From positions 1 to 15,354 of the forward strand of contig DATLBC010000072.1 of the NCBI GenBank assembly GCA_035527095.1: 15,354 nucleotides of DNA. The letters run 5' to 3'. A program made the position numbers and the translations under genes. Positions 1-8,225 of this stretch are shown in pieces (positions within the stretch are counted from its first letter, which is position 1; every line of letters begins with the position of its first letter). A model generated the notes under the pieces. That model saw only the letters and a program-made list of their open reading frames with translations. It made no database searches and was not told the DNA's origin. This stretch comes from Sva-07 sp035527095 (GTDB lineage Bacteria; Actinomycetota; Acidimicrobiia; Acidimicrobiales; Ilumatobacteraceae).

Positions 1-423
1 TTCGACGCCGACTCGGACGACCCGGCCCAGCAATGGCCCAACGTCGGCGAGATCGACATCATGGAATACGTCGGTCGGGAGCCGGATCTGGTGCTCGGCA
101 CCATCCACGGCCCGGGCTATGCGGGTGCCGGCGGCCGGTCGCGGTGGAATCGGCAGGAGTTCCTGATCGCCGACGACTTCCACACGTTCGCGATCGACTG
201 GGATGCGTTAGGGATCCGTTTCTTCTTCGACGACGAGATGTACTTCGACATCGGCCCCGACGACCTGGGCGAGCGCGAGTGGGTGTTCGACCAGCCGTTC
301 TTCTTCATCCTCAACCTGGCGCTCGGGGGCACGCTGGGCGGCACCATCGACCCCGACCTCGAGTACCCGATCCAGTACTACGTCGACTACGTGCGGGTGT
401 ATCAGGAGATCGGCGGCGGCTGA
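1..423 (+). CDS. Glycoside hydrolase family 16 protein, C-terminal part
   Basis: The reading frame is open from the first base and gives 140 residues before TGA, so the N-terminus lies outside the window. Residues 16-23 read GEIDIMEY, the GH16 active-site signature E-[IL]-D-x(1,2)-E. E17 is the expected nucleophile, D19 the assisting residue and E22 the acid/base. The GTIHGPGY stretch, the repeated aromatic residues (FHTFAIDW, RFFFDDE, FFFILNLALGG) and the closing strand VDYVRVYQ are typical of the laminarinase/licheninase beta-jelly roll. Family members hydrolyse beta-1,3 or mixed-linked beta-glucans and are usually secreted; the secretion signal cannot be seen here. The protein ends just after the last jelly-roll strand, with no C-terminal carbohydrate-binding module. 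The family assignment is firm, but substrate specificity is not determined. Confidence 0.9.
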   Translation, partial: FDADSDDPAQQWPNVGEIDIMEYVGREPDLVLGTIHGPGYAGAGGRSRWNRQEFLIADDFHTFAIDWDALGIRFFFDDEMYFDIGPDDLGEREWVFDQPFFFILNLALGGTLGGTIDPDLEYPIQYYVDYVRVYQEIGGG

Positions 424-469
424 GCGCAGCGCTGATCAGGGCTGCACTGCTGATCTGGCCGACAACCGG

Positions 470-544
470 TGGCGCCCTCGGGAGGATTCGAACCTCCGCA
501 CACGGCTCCGGAGGCCGATGCTCTATCCCCTGAGCTACGAGGGC
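470..544 (-). tRNA. tRNA-Arg (anticodon CCG)
   Basis: On the minus strand the sequence folds as a 72-nt cloverleaf with encoded CCA. The acceptor is GCCCTCG/CGAGGGC, the D arm is GCTC-AGGGGATA-GAGC, and the anticodon stem closes over loop CTCCGGA, whose middle bases CCG give arginine (CGG codon). The T arm is GGAGG-TTCGAAT-CCTCC and the discriminator base is G, followed by CCA at 472-470. The first anticodon-stem pair (27-43) is a T-T mismatch; the other four pairs are Watson-Crick. It lies 61 bases downstream of deoC on the same strand, and no separate promoter was recognised. Confidence 0.95.
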
Positions 545-575
545 AGGGAGCTGCAAGGCTACCGGCGGCTGGAGC

Positions 576-604
576 GTACACATGGTGCCAGGCACCGGAT
601 GTAC
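576..604 (-). terminator. Hairpin just after deoC stop, possible terminator
   Basis: Bases 576-580 (GTACA) pair with 600-604 (TGTAC), and 584-588 (GGTGC) pair with 592-596 (GCACC) around a 3-base loop, with a 3x3 internal loop between the stems. The structure starts 2 bases after the deoC stop codon on the minus strand. No T-run follows, so termination would be of the U-less type often seen in high-GC actinobacteria, or the hairpin may only protect the 3' end. Confidence 0.35.
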
Positions 605-605
605 G

Positions 606-1376
606 TCAGTAGGTGGAGCCGGGTGGTGGCGGTGCCGTGCCGTCGACTTCGGCGAGCAGGGCATCGAGGACACCGCTCGCGCCGTAACGGAAAGTGGACG
701 ACGTCGCCCAGCCCTCCCCCATCACCCCGTCGGCCAGGTCGAGATAGGCCATGGCGTCGTCGAAGCTGCGGATTCCGCCCGACGGCTTGAGACCGACCGA
801 TCGCCCCGTCTCGGCGGCCGCTGCGATTTCACCGAGCATCGCCGTCGCGGCCTCGAGCGACGCTCCGGCAGGGATCTTGCCGGTCGAGGTCTTGACGAAG
901 TCGGCACCGTTCTCGATCGCCAAGTGCGCCGCTGCGGCGACAGATTCGATGCCCGCGAGGGCGCCCGATTCGAGGATCACCTTGAGCAACCTCGGCGCCT
1001 CGATCAGCGCGGCAACTGCTGCGACCATCGCTCCGGCCCGCTCCGCATCGCCGTCGAGAAACGCCCGGTACGGCAACACCAGGTCGATGTCGTCGGCGCC
1101 ATCGGCGAGCGCTGCCTGCGTCATGGCGACCACTGCGTCGATCGGCTCGTCACCCGACGGGAAGTTGACGACCGTCGCCACTCGGACGCCCGATCCTGCC
1201 AGCAACTCGGCACACCGAGCGACGAACTCGGGCCACACGCACACCGCAGCGGTGCCGTGCTCGCCGGCACGTCGGCACAGCTCGTCGATCCCTTCCGGTG
1301 CGTGGTCGTCGGACAGGTCGGTGAGATCGATCAACCCGATCGCTCGGCGGGACCTCTCGGCGCGCTGGTCGTTCAC
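606..1376 (-). CDS. deoC: Deoxyribose-phosphate aldolase DeoC
   Basis: This 256-residue class I aldolase cleaves 2-deoxyribose-5-phosphate to acetaldehyde and glyceraldehyde-3-phosphate in deoxynucleoside catabolism. The (beta/alpha)8-barrel motifs are clear. DIDLVLPY at 96-103 carries D98, equivalent to E. coli D102. FVKTSTGK at 160-167 carries the Schiff-base lysine K162. GLKPSGGIR at 195-203 carries the second active-site lysine K197. The length matches the family. The start is GTG at 1376-1374 and overlaps the TGA of the upstream DUF4032 gene by four bases (GTGA), so translation is probably coupled to it. The C-terminal tail after residue 245 is proline-rich (APPPPGSTY) and lies outside the barrel. 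No other nucleoside-catabolism gene (deoA, cdd, deoB) is in view. Confidence 0.95.
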   Translation of the reverse strand: MNDQRAERSRRAIGLIDLTDLSDDHAPEGIDELCRRAGEHGTAAVCVWPEFVARCAELLAGSGVRVATVVNFPSGDEPIDAVVAMTQAALADGADDIDLVLPYRAFLDGDAERAGAMVAAVAALIEAPRLLKVILESGALAGIESVAAAAHLAIENGADFVKTSTGKIPAGASLEAATAMLGEIAAAAETGRSVGLKPSGGIRSFDDAMAYLDLADGVMGEGWATSSTFRYGASGVLDALLAEVDGTAPPPPGSTY

Positions 1377-2638
1377 GTCTCGAACGTACCCGACCGGCCG
1401 GCACCCGACGCGCTGGCGGGGCCGAGATCGACATGAGGGATGCTGCCGGTGTCGAGTCGCAACTGCCGTTCCTTGGGAGACGTGGCCAGGACGCTCTCGA
1501 GGTAGTCGGCAAGTGCGGCGTCATTGGTGACGTCCTCGCCTCGACGTTCGGCCAGCAGGTATCGGTGTTCGAGGAGTTGGTGGAAAACCTCCGCGGGCTC
1601 GAGCCGCGAACGCAGCTCGCCGGGGATGGCCTGGATGACCGGCTCGTATACCTCGGCCAACCAGCGTGCGGTGGCCACAGCCCGCGGGATCGAACGGCCC
1701 TCCGTTCGTTCGATCCATGCACGGAACTGATCGATGTCGGCCAGCAGACGGCGCGCCTGGTTCTCCTGTACGTCGAGACCGGTACGCGAACGCAGATCGC
1801 GGGCGTGATGGCCCTCTTCGATGAGGACCGGCTTCACGGACAGCGTCCGGCCATCGCGATTGATCGACAGCTCTTCGACGTCGAAGCCGAGTGCGTTGAT
1901 CCGGCGCACGCGCTGCTCGATCTGCCATCGATCGTCGAGGTCGAGCAGATCGACCCGGGTCAGTTCGCTCCAGAGTTGGTCGTAGCGCATTCGCAGGCTC
2001 TCGGCGATCGCGAACGGGTCGATGTCATCGGTGATCCGCCCGCTGGCAATCAGTTCGAACAGCCCACCCGCAACGTTCTCGACGGCGATCTCGATGTCGT
2101 ACGCCCGCATTCGATCGCCGATGGTCTCGTGGCGTTCGGTGGTCTCGGCGTCAACCAGATACGCCATCATCGCCCCCGCATCTCGTCGCCACAGGATGTT
2201 CGACAGCGAGCAGTCGCCCCAGAAGACGCCCTCGAGATGCAGACGCACCAGCAGCACGACGCCGGCGTCCATCAAGCGGTCGGCAAGCGACGCATCGCCA
2301 CGCCCCATGAGGTACCAGTACGGCAGCGAATAGTCGAGGTACCGGGTGATCAACACCCCATCGCCGACGTTGGGGGCGTCGGCCACGAGGCCGATCGGCT
2401 CGACGACCGGGAGGTGGTCGTCGCGCAGATCCCGCAAGACCCGGTACTCGTGTTGAGCGGCCACGACACCGGTCGCCTTCAGCGCGTACACGCGGTCGTC
2501 GAAGCGCACGAAGCGCACGACGTGACGGCTGATGCCGTGAGCCATCTTGACGAGGCGGGCATCGGTCCAGTCACCGAGCGGGGTACCCCAGGGCAGATCG
2601 AGGAAATCCGGGTGACCCTGCTTGGTCACGATCTCCAT
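1373..2638 (-). CDS. DUF4032 protein with kinase-like (LPS-kinase/Kdo type) domain
   Basis: The 421-residue protein has a protein-kinase-like N-terminal half and a C-terminal half of the DUF4032 type. Visible kinase elements are the lysine of VYALKAT (K54), a helix-C-type glutamate in QHEYRVLRDL (E64), the catalytic-loop motif GDCSLSN (D142, N147) and a metal-binding D in YLVDAE (D163). All key positions are retained, so phosphotransfer is plausible, but the substrate is unknown. From about residue 235 the protein is helical and charged, as in DUF4032 members. The start at 2638 has an AGGGGGG ribosome binding site four bases upstream. The gene overlaps deoC by four bases, a link I cannot explain functionally. 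I recognise the family from its sequence pattern and assign no pathway. Confidence 0.8.
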   Translation of the reverse strand: MEIVTKQGHPDFLDLPWGTPLGDWTDARLVKMAHGISRHVVRFVRFDDRVYALKATGVVAAQHEYRVLRDLRDDHLPVVEPIGLVADAPNVGDGVLITRYLDYSLPYWYLMGRGDASLADRLMDAGVVLLVRLHLEGVFWGDCSLSNILWRRDAGAMMAYLVDAETTERHETIGDRMRAYDIEIAVENVAGGLFELIASGRITDDIDPFAIAESLRMRYDQLWSELTRVDLLDLDDRWQIEQRVRRINALGFDVEELSINRDGRTLSVKPVLIEEGHHARDLRSRTGLDVQENQARRLLADIDQFRAWIERTEGRSIPRAVATARWLAEVYEPVIQAIPGELRSRLEPAEVFHQLLEHRYLLAERRGEDVTNDAALADYLESVLATSPKERQLRLDTGSIPHVDLGPASASGAGRSGTFET

Positions 2639-2695
2639 TCGACCCCCCTGGTGGTCATGGCGCCGCGCTCGTACAGTCGAATCCGAGTGTTGCTG

Positions 2696-2712
2696 CTGGT
2701 GCCCGACACCAG
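2696..2712 (-). terminator. Short hairpin after the ABC ATPase gene
   Basis: CTGGTG (2696-2701) and CACCAG (2707-2712) form a 6-bp stem with a 5-base loop, 9 bases after the ATPase stop codon on the minus strand. There is no T-run, so this is only a weak terminator candidate within the 83-base gap before the DUF4032 gene. Confidence 0.25.
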
Positions 2713-2721
2713 GCGGATCGA

Positions 2722-3894
<1,173 letters not shown>

Positions 3895-3980
3895 GTTGTC
3901 TCCCTCTGAAATCGCCGATGTAGCGATCGATGTGCTCCGGGTTGTGTCGACGTGTCCCCCGGATACGTACCGCTCCAACA

Positions 3981-4076
3981 CTAGCCGATCTGAGCGACGC
4001 GTCGACTCGGTGCTCGTGCGGTCGTGCCGCGCACGATCAGCTCACCGGGCAGGACTCGCTCGGCACGGTCGGAATC
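3981..4076 (-). pseudogene. C-terminal remnant of a LacI-type transcriptional regulator
   Basis: The minus-strand frame ending at TAG 3983-3981 reads DSDRAERVLPGELIVRG and then TTARAPSRRVAQIG. The block ERVLPGELIVRGTTA closely resembles the conserved end of LacI/GalR repressors (typically ..LPTELVVRGST.). No LacI sequence is recognisable upstream in this frame (residues before it read TTSAPGVPGQHDGTR), so the DNA-binding and sugar-binding domains are absent. It sits 87 bases upstream of the sugar ATPase on the same strand, where a LacI regulator of sugar uptake would be expected. I infer a decayed or deleted regulator. The match is short, so chance cannot be excluded. The rest of the 257-base gap at 3895-4151 should hold the divergent promoters, but none was clear enough to mark. 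Confidence 0.45.
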
Positions 4077-4151
4077 CCGCGTACCATCGTGTTGGCCCGG
4101 CACACCCGGCGCCGACGTGGTCTCCCGCACACGCAGATAGCGTCGAACGAC

Positions 4152-4745
4152 GTGAATCAGACGAAGAACCGGATGCAGGCGCTCGGATTGCTCGACCGCT
4201 CCTTCAAGGCCGCCACCGACGACGAACTTGCGACCGCGATCGAGGCGCTCGACGACGACCATCGCGAGGGCCTCGACTCGTTCGTCGAGGCGGCCACGCC
4301 CGAGGGTGTGCGCACGGCGGTCAAGGCCGGGCGAATCAACGGCGACATGGAGGCGATCGCCGCGATCATCTCCGATCTGTGCCTGGCCGACTGCATCAAG
4401 GAGCTCGGCGACAACGCCGACAACCCGTCGACCGACCAGCTCAAGGATGTGTTGCCCGGCCTCGCCGAGAGTCACGGCGTGGCGGTCACCCGCATCATGC
4501 TTGCGGCCACCGTCGCCGGCGAGGCGCCGGCCTCGGCGATCATCCGTGACCTGCTGAAGTCAGACGACCTCGTGGCCCTTCCGAAGGCCGAAGAGGTCAC
4601 GATCGCTCCGCTGATCGACACGTCGAAGCGCTCACCGCAAGAGCAGGCAGCCATGAAGGCCAAGCGTGCCGAGGCGAAGGCCGCCAAGAAGGAAGCCGAC
4701 CGCGCCCGCAAGGCCCAGTCGGCCGCCGCCCGCAACCGCGCCTGA
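4152..4745 (+). CDS. Hypothetical protein with helical body and Lys/Ala-rich tail
   Basis: I do not recognise this 197-residue protein. It is predicted soluble and mostly helical, with acidic stretches (IEALDDDHREGLD, GDNADNPSTDQLKD) and two cysteines, C77 and C81, in LCLADC. Residues 162-197 form a highly charged, alanine-rich tail (repeated KA, AK, RA) that should be a long helix and may bind nucleic acid or membrane phosphate; that is inference only. The frame is open far upstream. GTG 4152 is chosen because the helical body starts there, and ATG 4173 (residue 8) is an alternative. Neither has a strong ribosome binding site. The composition is normal coding for this genome. It is divergent from the ATPase gene and convergent with ogt. 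Confidence 0.65.
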   Translation: MNQTKNRMQALGLLDRSFKAATDDELATAIEALDDDHREGLDSFVEAATPEGVRTAVKAGRINGDMEAIAAIISDLCLADCIKELGDNADNPSTDQLKDVLPGLAESHGVAVTRIMLAATVAGEAPASAIIRDLLKSDDLVALPKAEEVTIAPLIDTSKRSPQEQAAMKAKRAEAKAAKKEADRARKAQSAAARNRA

Positions 4746-4746
4746 C

Positions 4747-4841
4747 CGACACACGGTGCCGGGCCCCACGTGACGGTCGGCGACGCTCGGCGACGAGCAG
4801 TTCACCCATCAGCGCCACGTGAGACCGGGCACCGTGTGTCG
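4747..4841. repeat. Inverted 26-bp duplication at convergent gene ends, likely bidirectional terminator
   Basis: Arms 4747-4772 and 4816-4841 match as inverted copies at 23 of 26 positions, with the outer 14 bases perfect (CGACACACGGTGCC). Each arm ends inward in CACGTG. The loop is 43 bases. The left arm starts one base after the stop codon of the + hypothetical gene, and the right arm lies within the last codons of ogt on the minus strand. A transcript from either side would form a stable stem. The left arm looks like an inverted copy of the ogt 3' end. Confidence 0.6.
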
Positions 4842-5321
4842 TTGCTCGTGGGCGAGGAGCCAGGCCTTGGTGTCGGTGCCGCCCGCGAATCCGGTGAGCG
4901 CGCCGTTTGCGCCGACCACGCGGTGGCACGGCACGACAATCGAGATCGGGTTGCGCCCATTCGCGGCGCCCACCGCGCGAGCCTTGCGACGGTCCCCCAT
5001 CCGCTCGGCCTGCTCGCCGTAGCTGACCGTCGTGCCGTACGGGATCGTGCACAAGGTCTCCCACGCCGCCCGTTGGAAGTCGGTGCCGACGGGGTCGAGC
5101 GGGACGTCGAATTCCGTGCGGTCGCCTTCGAAGTACTGGTTGAGCTGTGAGACCGCTGCGACGATCAGTGGGTGGCCGGGGCCGTCGGTCGTGTCAGCCA
5201 CTCTGACCCGGCCCGGGTCGTCGTCGGGCCACAGGATCGCTCGCAGTCCGTGGTCGCTCGCCACGATGGTCAGTGCCCCGACGGGGCTGTCGATCACTGT
5301 GCTGAAGAGTTCGGACATCAT
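4809..5321 (-). CDS. ogt: Methylated-DNA--protein-cysteine S-methyltransferase Ogt
   Basis: This 170-residue suicide DNA-repair protein transfers the alkyl group of O6-alkylguanine to its own cysteine. The acceptor is C132 in IVVPCHRVVG. The preceding NGRNP (N121 is the helix-turn hinge), the DNA-binding region ETLCTIPYGTTVSYGEQA (88-105) and the closing GFAGG loop (144-148) are all present. The frame is open upstream, but ATG 5321-5319 is the natural start: it overlaps the TGA of the adaA-alkA gene as ATGA, giving direct coupling. A second ATG follows immediately. The early residues SELFSTVIDSPVGALTIVAS match the usual N-terminal strand. Pairing with an AdaA-AlkA fusion mirrors the mycobacterial alkA-ogt arrangement, so the two genes probably form the adaptive-response unit. 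Confidence 0.95.
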   Translation of the reverse strand: MMSELFSTVIDSPVGALTIVASDHGLRAILWPDDDPGRVRVADTTDGPGHPLIVAAVSQLNQYFEGDRTEFDVPLDPVGTDFQRAAWETLCTIPYGTTVSYGEQAERMGDRRKARAVGAANGRNPISIVVPCHRVVGANGALTGFAGGTDTKAWLLAHEQRHTVPGLTWR

Positions 5322-6832
5322 TGTTCTGCTTTCGTTCGGGAGCCCAGATCGGTCGGAAGTGCGGAGAGGCTGGCCCAGAGGTGGTGCACGGCGTACGAGC
5401 GCCAGGGCGCCCATCTCGACCCCTGTTCGTCGCCGAGGCCGAGCCGATCGAGTGCGTGACGCACCCCGAGGTCGTTGGTGAGGAACGTGTCGGGATGGCC
5501 GAGGCCACGCATCACGACGTAATCCGCCGTCCACGGGCCGATCCCCTTCAGCGCGAGCAGTTGGCGGTGGGCGACGACGGGATCGCTGCCGGCATCCAGC
5601 TCGAGGTCACCGTCGGCGACAGCGGCCGCCAACCGACGGATCGTGTCACGTCGCGCACCGGGCATCGAGAACACGTCATCCGGCGCGGCCGCGAGTTCGC
5701 CCGGCCGGGGAAAAACGCGAGTGACATCGTCGCCCGGGTCGCCAAACGTGCAGCCGATCGCATCCACGATCCGGCCGGCGACTGTGCGTGCGCCCGCGAC
5801 CGACACCTGCTGGCCGATCACCGCTCGGATCGCCGTCTCGTATGGGTCGACGCTCGCCGGCGCTCGCCGTCCGGGAATGGCGGCGACGAGACGAGCTAAG
5901 GCCGGATCGGCCCCGAGCGCCGCGTCGACCGCGGCGGGGTCGCCGTCGAGATCGAGCAACCGGCGGACACGTTGCACGGCAACACCCAGGTCACGCCACG
6001 ACGACAACTCGATCCGAGCCGCGACATGATCGTCGTGCGCAACGAGTTCGATCACACCGACCCCGCCGGGCAGATCGAGCGAACGCCGGTACATCTCGCC
6101 ATCCCACGACTCGACGCCGGGGATCGCACGGTCGCCGATGAACGACATCACCTCATTCGATGCGAACGGCATTCTGACGGGGAGCCGGACCGTGACAGCG
6201 ACGCGGGTCTCGTTCGTCGCCGACCCAACGTTCGTCGCCGGCAGCGGACGGCGCGCCGCGCGCAGCTCGCTCGGCGACGTGGCGAACACCTCACGGATCG
6301 TGTCGTTGAACTGGCGCACACTGCCGAATCCGGCGGCGAACGCGACGTCGGTCAGCGGCAGCGACGTCGTCTCGACGAGCAGCCGTGCGGTGTGAGCGCG
6401 CTGGGCGCGGGCAACAGCGAGCGGCCCGGCACCGAGTTCGTCGGTGAACACGCGGTTGAGGTGGCGTTCGCTGTAGCCGAGCCGCAGGGCGAGGCCGACG
6501 ACGCCCTCGCGTTCGACGACCCCATCAGCGATCAAGCGCATCGCTCGAGCGACGACGTCTTGGCGGATGTTCCACTCGGGAGATCCCGGGGATGCGTCGG
6601 GACGGCACCGCTTACAGGCACGGAACCCCCGGTGCTGCGCCGCGGCTGCGGTGGGATGGAACTCGACGTTCGAGCGCTTGGGCGTGATCGCCGGGCAACT
6701 GGGACGGCAGTAGATCCCCGTCGTGCGCACCGCGGTGACGAACCAGCCATCAAACCGCTGGTCTCGGCTCTGCACGGCGACGTAGCACTGGTCGGGATCG
6801 AGCGGCGGCACCGGACCAGCATGCCGCGACAT
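5318..6832 (-). CDS. alkA: AdaA-AlkA fusion: methyl-sensing regulator and 3-methyladenine DNA glycosylase
   Basis: This 504-residue protein has three parts. Residues 10-80 are the Ada zinc domain with C42, C46, C73 and C76 (YCRPSC, RACKRC). C42 corresponds to Ada Cys38, which takes methyl groups from DNA phosphotriesters and turns the protein into an activator. Residues 90-195 hold two AraC-type helix-turn-helix units (LGYSERHLNRVF, AGFGSVRQFNDTIREVFATSP). Residues 210-504 are AlkA, with its N-terminal beta domain and an HhH-GPD fold: the hairpin is LKGIGPWTADY at 428-438, and D454 in TND is the likely catalytic aspartate. It lacks its own methylguanine transferase domain, which is supplied by the overlapping ogt. 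ATG 6832 is preferred over upstream alternatives because it fits the family N-terminus and has GGGA upstream. Confidence 0.95.
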   Translation of the reverse strand: MSRHAGPVPPLDPDQCYVAVQSRDQRFDGWFVTAVRTTGIYCRPSCPAITPKRSNVEFHPTAAAAQHRGFRACKRCRPDASPGSPEWNIRQDVVARAMRLIADGVVEREGVVGLALRLGYSERHLNRVFTDELGAGPLAVARAQRAHTARLLVETTSLPLTDVAFAAGFGSVRQFNDTIREVFATSPSELRAARRPLPATNVGSATNETRVAVTVRLPVRMPFASNEVMSFIGDRAIPGVESWDGEMYRRSLDLPGGVGVIELVAHDDHVAARIELSSWRDLGVAVQRVRRLLDLDGDPAAVDAALGADPALARLVAAIPGRRAPASVDPYETAIRAVIGQQVSVAGARTVAGRIVDAIGCTFGDPGDDVTRVFPRPGELAAAPDDVFSMPGARRDTIRRLAAAVADGDLELDAGSDPVVAHRQLLALKGIGPWTADYVVMRGLGHPDTFLTNDLGVRHALDRLGLGDEQGSRWAPWRSYAVHHLWASLSALPTDLGSRTKAEQ

Positions 6833-6837
6833 CGGTC

Positions 6838-6850
6838 CCGCTACTAGCGG
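6838..6850 (-). promoter_or_regulatory. Palindrome over the adaA-alkA ribosome binding site
   Basis: CCGCTA and TAGCGG form perfect 6-base arms around a single base, ending 6 bases before the adaA-alkA start codon. One arm includes part of the presumed ribosome binding site (AGCGGGA on the minus strand). It could be an operator or a small translation-blocking hairpin. It does not resemble the E. coli Ada box (AAAGCGCA). Evidence is symmetry and position only. Confidence 0.3.
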
Positions 6851-6887
6851 AATTCGGACATCACACCCCAGACCCCCACGCGCAGCT

Positions 6888-6941
6888 CCGTTTGCGTCGA
6901 GGTTTGGGTGGACCGCCCCACCCACAACCCGCCGCAAACGG
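6888..6941 (-). terminator. Long stem-loop after the MFS gene, probable terminator
   Basis: CCGTTTGCG (6888-6896) pairs with CGCAAACGG (6933-6941). Inside it, 6901-6911 (GGTTTGGGTGG) pairs with 6918-6929 with a single bulged C at 6925, leaving a 6-base loop. That is about 20 pairs in one structure, starting 14 bases after the MFS stop codon on the minus strand. There is no T-run, as is common for high-GC actinobacterial terminators. It also separates the MFS gene from adaA-alkA on the same strand. Confidence 0.6.
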
Positions 6942-6955
6942 TGTGGTTGGCCCGG

Positions 6956-8224
6956 TCAGTCGCCGACGACCGGCGCGTACAGCACAGACGTCTCCCTGTG
7001 CGCAGGCCCGGCATCAGGCGAGCCGGCAGGGACGAGGCGATGCCGCAGCAGGTACAAGCCGACGACGCAGAAGAACACGCCACCGAAGAAGCCGGTCTGC
7101 TTGCCGACGGCCTGAGCGAACGCTCCGATCAGCAATCCACCAGCAACCGATCCGACCTCGAAGAACATCGTGAACGAACTGATGGCCCAGGCCCGGTCGC
7201 TGTCACTCGCCCGGTTGACGGTGAGCGCAAGCAACGACGGGTAGTTGAAGGCCATTCCGAAACCGACGAACGCAGCCGCGATCCAGAGCGCCGGGACCGT
7301 CGGGAACAGCGCGAGGATCGAGAGCCCGACGAGCACGTTGCTCAGAGCAATCGTGACCGCCCGGCGAGGCCCGAGTCGCTCCGGCAGCGTTGCCCCGAAG
7401 ACGCGAACGAGCACGGAAACGAGCGCGTAGACCGCGAACAGCCCACCAGAGGTGGCCAGGCCCACCGATCGCGCGTAGTCCGGCAGGAACGCTCCGAACG
7501 ACGAAAAGGCGGCGACACCCGACGCGAGGACGAGCCCGGGCATGATCGCTGCAGGGTGGATGATCCGTCGTCGACCAGTCGCCGATGCCGCCGACGCGAT
7601 CGAGTCATCGACCACCTCCGCCGGCTCGACGCGCGCTGGCGCAAAGAGTGCGACGCCCGCTGCAAGGAATGCAAACGTGCCGGCGACGACGAACGCTCGC
7701 TCGAAGTTGTCGTCCGCGAGCACGGCCTCACCGATGATGGGACCGAGCCCGATGCCACCGAACACCGCGACGGAGAAGTAGCTCGCCCCTTCCGCCCGTC
7801 GCGCCCGTGGCGACATGTCGGCGATCAGCGTGGCGGCTCCGACGAAGACCGCTGCTTCACCAAGTCCGGTGATCCCGCGGAGCACCAGCAGCTGCCAGAA
7901 CTCCGTGATCTGGCTCGACGCCATGCCACTCAATCCGGCGAGCATCGCGCCGCCGACGATGAGCACTCGGCGTCCGTATCGGTCGGCGAGTCGTCCCAGA
8001 AACGGGCGGGCGAGGATCGCTGCGATCGCGAACACGGCGACCGTCACGCCGATGCCGAATTCGCCCGCGCCGAGCGGGCCCTCGATGAACAGCGGGACGA
8101 TCGGGATCAGCATCCCGATGTACACGAAGAACACCAACGCCGACGCCGTCACGATCAGGAACGGACGCGTCAGCAGCGACTCACGCTCCGCCCCGTGGCT
8201 CGTGGTCTTCGACATCGTTTCCAT
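6956..8224 (-). CDS. MFS transporter, drug/metabolite efflux type
   Basis: This is a 422-residue integral membrane protein with about twelve hydrophobic segments; the first runs from about residue 22 to 46. The MFS signature motif A between helices 2 and 3 is GRLADRYGRR (77-86). A motif-C-like helix follows, FGGIGLGPIIGE (155-166), the antiporter-type motif typical of proton-driven exporters. A hydrophilic loop at about residues 195-225 separates the two six-helix halves. The substrate cannot be told from sequence. The start is ATG 8224; ATG 8215 (residue 4), with GGATGG ahead, is an equally good or better choice. The gene follows the transglutaminase gene on the same strand after a 104-base gap containing nested inverted repeats. 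It could export a product of that operon, but independent transcription is as likely. Confidence 0.88.
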   Translation of the reverse strand: METMSKTTSHGAERESLLTRPFLIVTASALVFFVYIGMLIPIVPLFIEGPLGAGEFGIGVTVAVFAIAAILARPFLGRLADRYGRRVLIVGGAMLAGLSGMASSQITEFWQLLVLRGITGLGEAAVFVGAATLIADMSPRARRAEGASYFSVAVFGGIGLGPIIGEAVLADDNFERAFVVAGTFAFLAAGVALFAPARVEPAEVVDDSIASAASATGRRRIIHPAAIMPGLVLASGVAAFSSFGAFLPDYARSVGLATSGGLFAVYALVSVLVRVFGATLPERLGPRRAVTIALSNVLVGLSILALFPTVPALWIAAAFVGFGMAFNYPSLLALTVNRASDSDRAWAISSFTMFFEVGSVAGGLLIGAFAQAVGKQTGFFGGVFFCVVGLYLLRHRLVPAGSPDAGPAHRETSVLYAPVVGD

Positions 8225-8225
8225 C

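Noticed and set aside
4773..4798. Short tandem repeat TCGGCGACG in the loop between the inverted arms
   Set aside because: Only two copies of nine to ten bases; expected by chance in GC-rich DNA.
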